Shown: positions 62,501 through 64,000 of the stretch, in pieces
Position numbering within the stretch: the first letter of the stretch is position 1
Layout of the letters: every line of letters begins with the position of its first letter
Assembly: GCF_036347055.1 (NCBI RefSeq)
Contig: NZ_CP108882.1
Span: forward strand, 4,228,501 to 4,292,500
DNA: 64,000 bases
Direction: 5' to 3'
Source: Streptomyces sp. NBC_00820
GTDB lineage: Bacteria; Actinomycetota; Actinomycetes; Streptomycetales; Streptomycetaceae
Made by a program: the position numbers and the translations under genes
Notes under the pieces: generated by a model
Told to the model about the DNA's origin: nothing
The model's database searches: none
Seen by the model: the letters and a program-made list of their open reading frames with translations, nothing else

Positions 62501-62539
62501 AGAACTCCGGAACCGTCTGACACGCCCGCTCCTGCCGCT

Positions 62540-62597
62540 CCGCCCGCCCTGTCCGCCCTCACCTCGCCGTGAGGCGTGACGGGCGGACGGGGCGGTG
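62540..62597. terminator. Long imperfect stem-loop after kinase gene
   Basis: Segment 62540-62560 (CCGCCCGCCCTGTCCGCCC) pairs imperfectly with 62581-62597 (GGGCGGACGGGGCGG), with an inner CTCAC/GTGAG hairpin. Confidence 0.55.
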
Positions 62598-62665
62598 AGG
62601 GCGCCGGCGAGGACGCCGGACATGTCGTCGGACGGGCCGCCGGGCCGGGCACCGGACAGATCACC

Positions 62666-62763
62666 CACGCGCGCGTGCGGGCAACAGCCCCACGCGCGCG
62701 TGCGTTGTGCGCGGGCTCGAAACCCGGTTCTGGAGTTCCCTCCCGCAGCCCCACGCGCGCGTG
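62666..62763. repeat. Three copies of the palindrome CACGCGCGCGTG
   Basis: Exact copies at 62666-62677, 62691-62702 and 62752-62763, each preceded by CC. Alternating CG runs within the gap between convergent kinase and phosphotransferase genes. Confidence 0.85.
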
Positions 62764-62788
62764 GGTCGCGCTCGCCTCTGCTCCGGAC

Positions 62789-63832
62789 TCATTCCGCGAA
62801 CGCGTCGCACACGGCGTCGTACTCGCGTGTCCACCACACCGCGAGCGCGGAGGCCGCCGGGAACTGGCAGTCCGCGCGGGTGTCGCCGCGCTCGTAGTGC
62901 CAGCGCAGCATCCAGAAGTCGTTCAGGCGCTCCCACCACACCCGGTGCACGGCCGCCGCCAGCTCCGAGGGCGAGATCCCGGCGGCGCGCCGGTACGCGC
63001 GCGCGTAGGCCCGCGTCTTCGGCAGGTCCAGCGTGCCCGCCGGCCGGACGAAGAAGATCGCGGCGGCGCGTACGGCCTCCTCCGCGCGGGGCTGCACGCC
63101 GAGCCGGTCCCAGTCCACGATGGCGGCCGGCGCGTCACCCCGGTAGAGCAGGTTGAACGGGTGGAAGTCGCCGTGCACCCAGCCGACCGGGCCACCCGGC
63201 GGCGGGCGCCGGCCGGCGTGCTGCTCCAGCAGGGCGCGGCGCTCCAGGAGCCGGTGCCGGGCCAGTTCGTCGAAGGCGTCGGCGGGGCGGTGACGGCGCA
63301 CGTGGGCCAGCAGGTCGTCGATGAGGTCGAAGGTGGCCGCCGGGTCGGCACTCCGGACGGGGTGGGGGCTCGTGGCGGGGCGGGTGCGCCCCTTGGGTGG
63401 CATCACGTGCTCCAGGCAGGCGTGTACGGCGCCCAGGAGCGCCCCCAGGCGTGCGCTCTCGGCGCGGGTGAGCTGGCCGCCGTGGCGGTGCCTGCCGTCG
63501 ATCCAGGGGTGCAGGGCGTACGCGTGGCCGCCGACGACGGCGACGGTACGGCCCTCGCGGTGCGCGAGCGGCGGGGCGACCGGGACGCCGAGGTCGGCCA
63601 GGCGCTGGGTGGCGTGATGCCGGCGTTCGATGGCGTCCGGGTCCGCGGTGTCGGGGTCGAAGTGGTGCTTGAGGAAGTAGCGGCCGCGGGTGGTGCGCAC
63701 CCGGTAGCCGCGGTTGAGCAGGCCCTGTTCGACGGGATCGCAGGTGAGGGCCGTACCCGCGGAGTACAGACGTAACAAGGCGCCCAGAGGGGGCGCATGG
63801 GGCACAAGGGGTGGTAAACAAGGGCGCGGCAC
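62789..63832 (-). CDS. APH-family phosphotransferase
   Basis: 347 aa of the aminoglycoside phosphotransferase/choline kinase fold. Catalytic loop VHGDFHPFNLLY and metal-binding IVDWDRLG are intact; N-terminal LLNRGYRVRTTRGRYFLKHH corresponds to the nucleotide-binding lobe with Lys. Substrate unknown; such genes are common in Streptomyces and resistance should not be assumed. Confidence 0.88.
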   Translation of the reverse strand: MPRPCLPPLVPHAPPLGALLRLYSAGTALTCDPVEQGLLNRGYRVRTTRGRYFLKHHFDPDTADPDAIERRHHATQRLADLGVPVAPPLAHREGRTVAVVGGHAYALHPWIDGRHRHGGQLTRAESARLGALLGAVHACLEHVMPPKGRTRPATSPHPVRSADPAATFDLIDDLLAHVRRHRPADAFDELARHRLLERRALLEQHAGRRPPPGGPVGWVHGDFHPFNLLYRGDAPAAIVDWDRLGVQPRAEEAVRAAAIFFVRPAGTLDLPKTRAYARAYRRAAGISPSELAAAVHRVWWERLNDFWMLRWHYERGDTRADCQFPAASALAVWWTREYDAVCDAFAE

Positions 63833-64000
63833 GCGGCAGATGCTAGGGCACGAAAAGCGGCCGTGAGCTGGGAGTTGTCACAGAAAGTCGCCGTCGATCA
63901 CTTTCGGTCACATGGTGTGCGTACTGTGGCGAACTGGTCCGAATGCACACCCGCGCGGGGGACGGTGTGCTGCTCCCCGACCACCTCGAACCCGTATTTT
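63833..64000. promoter_or_regulatory. Upstream region at window edge
   Basis: 168 bp upstream of the phosphotransferase. AT content rises slightly (CACTTTCGGTCACATGG), fitting a promoter. No gene start could be supported before the window ends. Confidence 0.3.

Noticed and set aside
62789..63832. Antibiotic resistance gene
   Set aside because: APH fold motifs are present, but this superfamily also contains many metabolic kinases and nothing in the context supports a resistance role.

Overview
The window is a high-GC actinobacterial chromosome segment, almost certainly Streptomyces. Evidence: the G/C-saturated third codon positions; the crgA, srtE1-srtE2 and pknB-pbpA-rodA-pstP-fhaB-fhaA neighbourhood; DUF5324, DUF2252 and DUF5819 genes; a bacterial proteasome activator; and two perfect copies of the Streptomyces parS palindrome GTTTCACGTGAAAC. 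With a cluster of DnaA boxes, this places the window in the central core, probably within a few hundred kb of oriC. Gene order runs opposite to increasing S. coelicolor SCO numbers (from recollection: crgA near SCO3854, sortases SCO3850/3849, pknB SCO3848, fha genes SCO3844/3843, bkd SCO3829-3832).

Layout. 0-7.3 kb: P450-type ferredoxin, GT2 glycosyltransferase, a UTRA regulator whose winged-helix core is missing, small secreted and DLW-39 proteins, a membrane-anchored secreted protein converging on a Ser/Thr kinase, and an XRE regulator. 7.3-10.2 kb: tRNA-Ala(UGC), a 162-bp MITE-like element, and abutting it a 2.5-kb IS630-type element that carries an NAD(P)-binding NmrA-like reductase and a divergent HxlR regulator between its ends. 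10.2-16.2 kb: HEAT-repeat protein, SDR, unknown protein, and a DHA2 exporter with a divergent XRE regulator, then parS 1. 16.2-23.1 kb: DUF5324, cyclophilin, rhomboid protease, the DnaA-box cluster, crgA, DUF881, glutamine amidotransferase and two class E sortases. 23.1-33 kb: an Mrr-like restriction endonuclease inserted ahead of the cell-wall signalling operon fhaA-fhaB-pstP-rodA-pbpA-pknB. 33-37 kb: tRNA-Leu(CAG), DUF2252, a J-domain-like coiled-coil protein and a rhodanese. 37-48 kb: phenylacetate genes paaABCDE, paaN and paaH with a TetR regulator, interrupted by DUF5819/HTTM/TrmH genes. 48-53 kb: bkdR and bkdABC (branched-chain 2-oxoacid dehydrogenase). 52.7-64 kb: MobA-DUF6457, MoeA, parS 2 embedded in the moeA/channel junction, a K+ channel-like protein, a quinone oxidoreductase, Bpa, two divergent Ser/Thr kinases and an APH-family phosphotransferase.

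How the genes work together. Four Ser/Thr kinases, one PP2C phosphatase and two FHA proteins form a phospho-signalling set tied to peptidoglycan synthesis (PBP, SEDS), division (CrgA) and surface-protein anchoring (sortases). The paa genes share a 14-bp palindrome, ACCGNNCGNNCGGT, at the two divergent paa promoters, and a one-mismatch copy lies before bkdA, suggesting that the TetR regulator coordinates phenylacetyl-CoA and branched-chain acyl-CoA catabolism.

The least expected items are the IS630 element with a redox gene/regulator pair inside its ends, the MITE-like element sharing its TA, the regulator with an apparent in-frame loss of its DNA-binding core, the endonuclease next to a 28-bp perfect hairpin, and short-period tandem repeats (9, 16 and 19 bp) in intergenic gaps. 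All calls are from reading the sequence; no database search was run.
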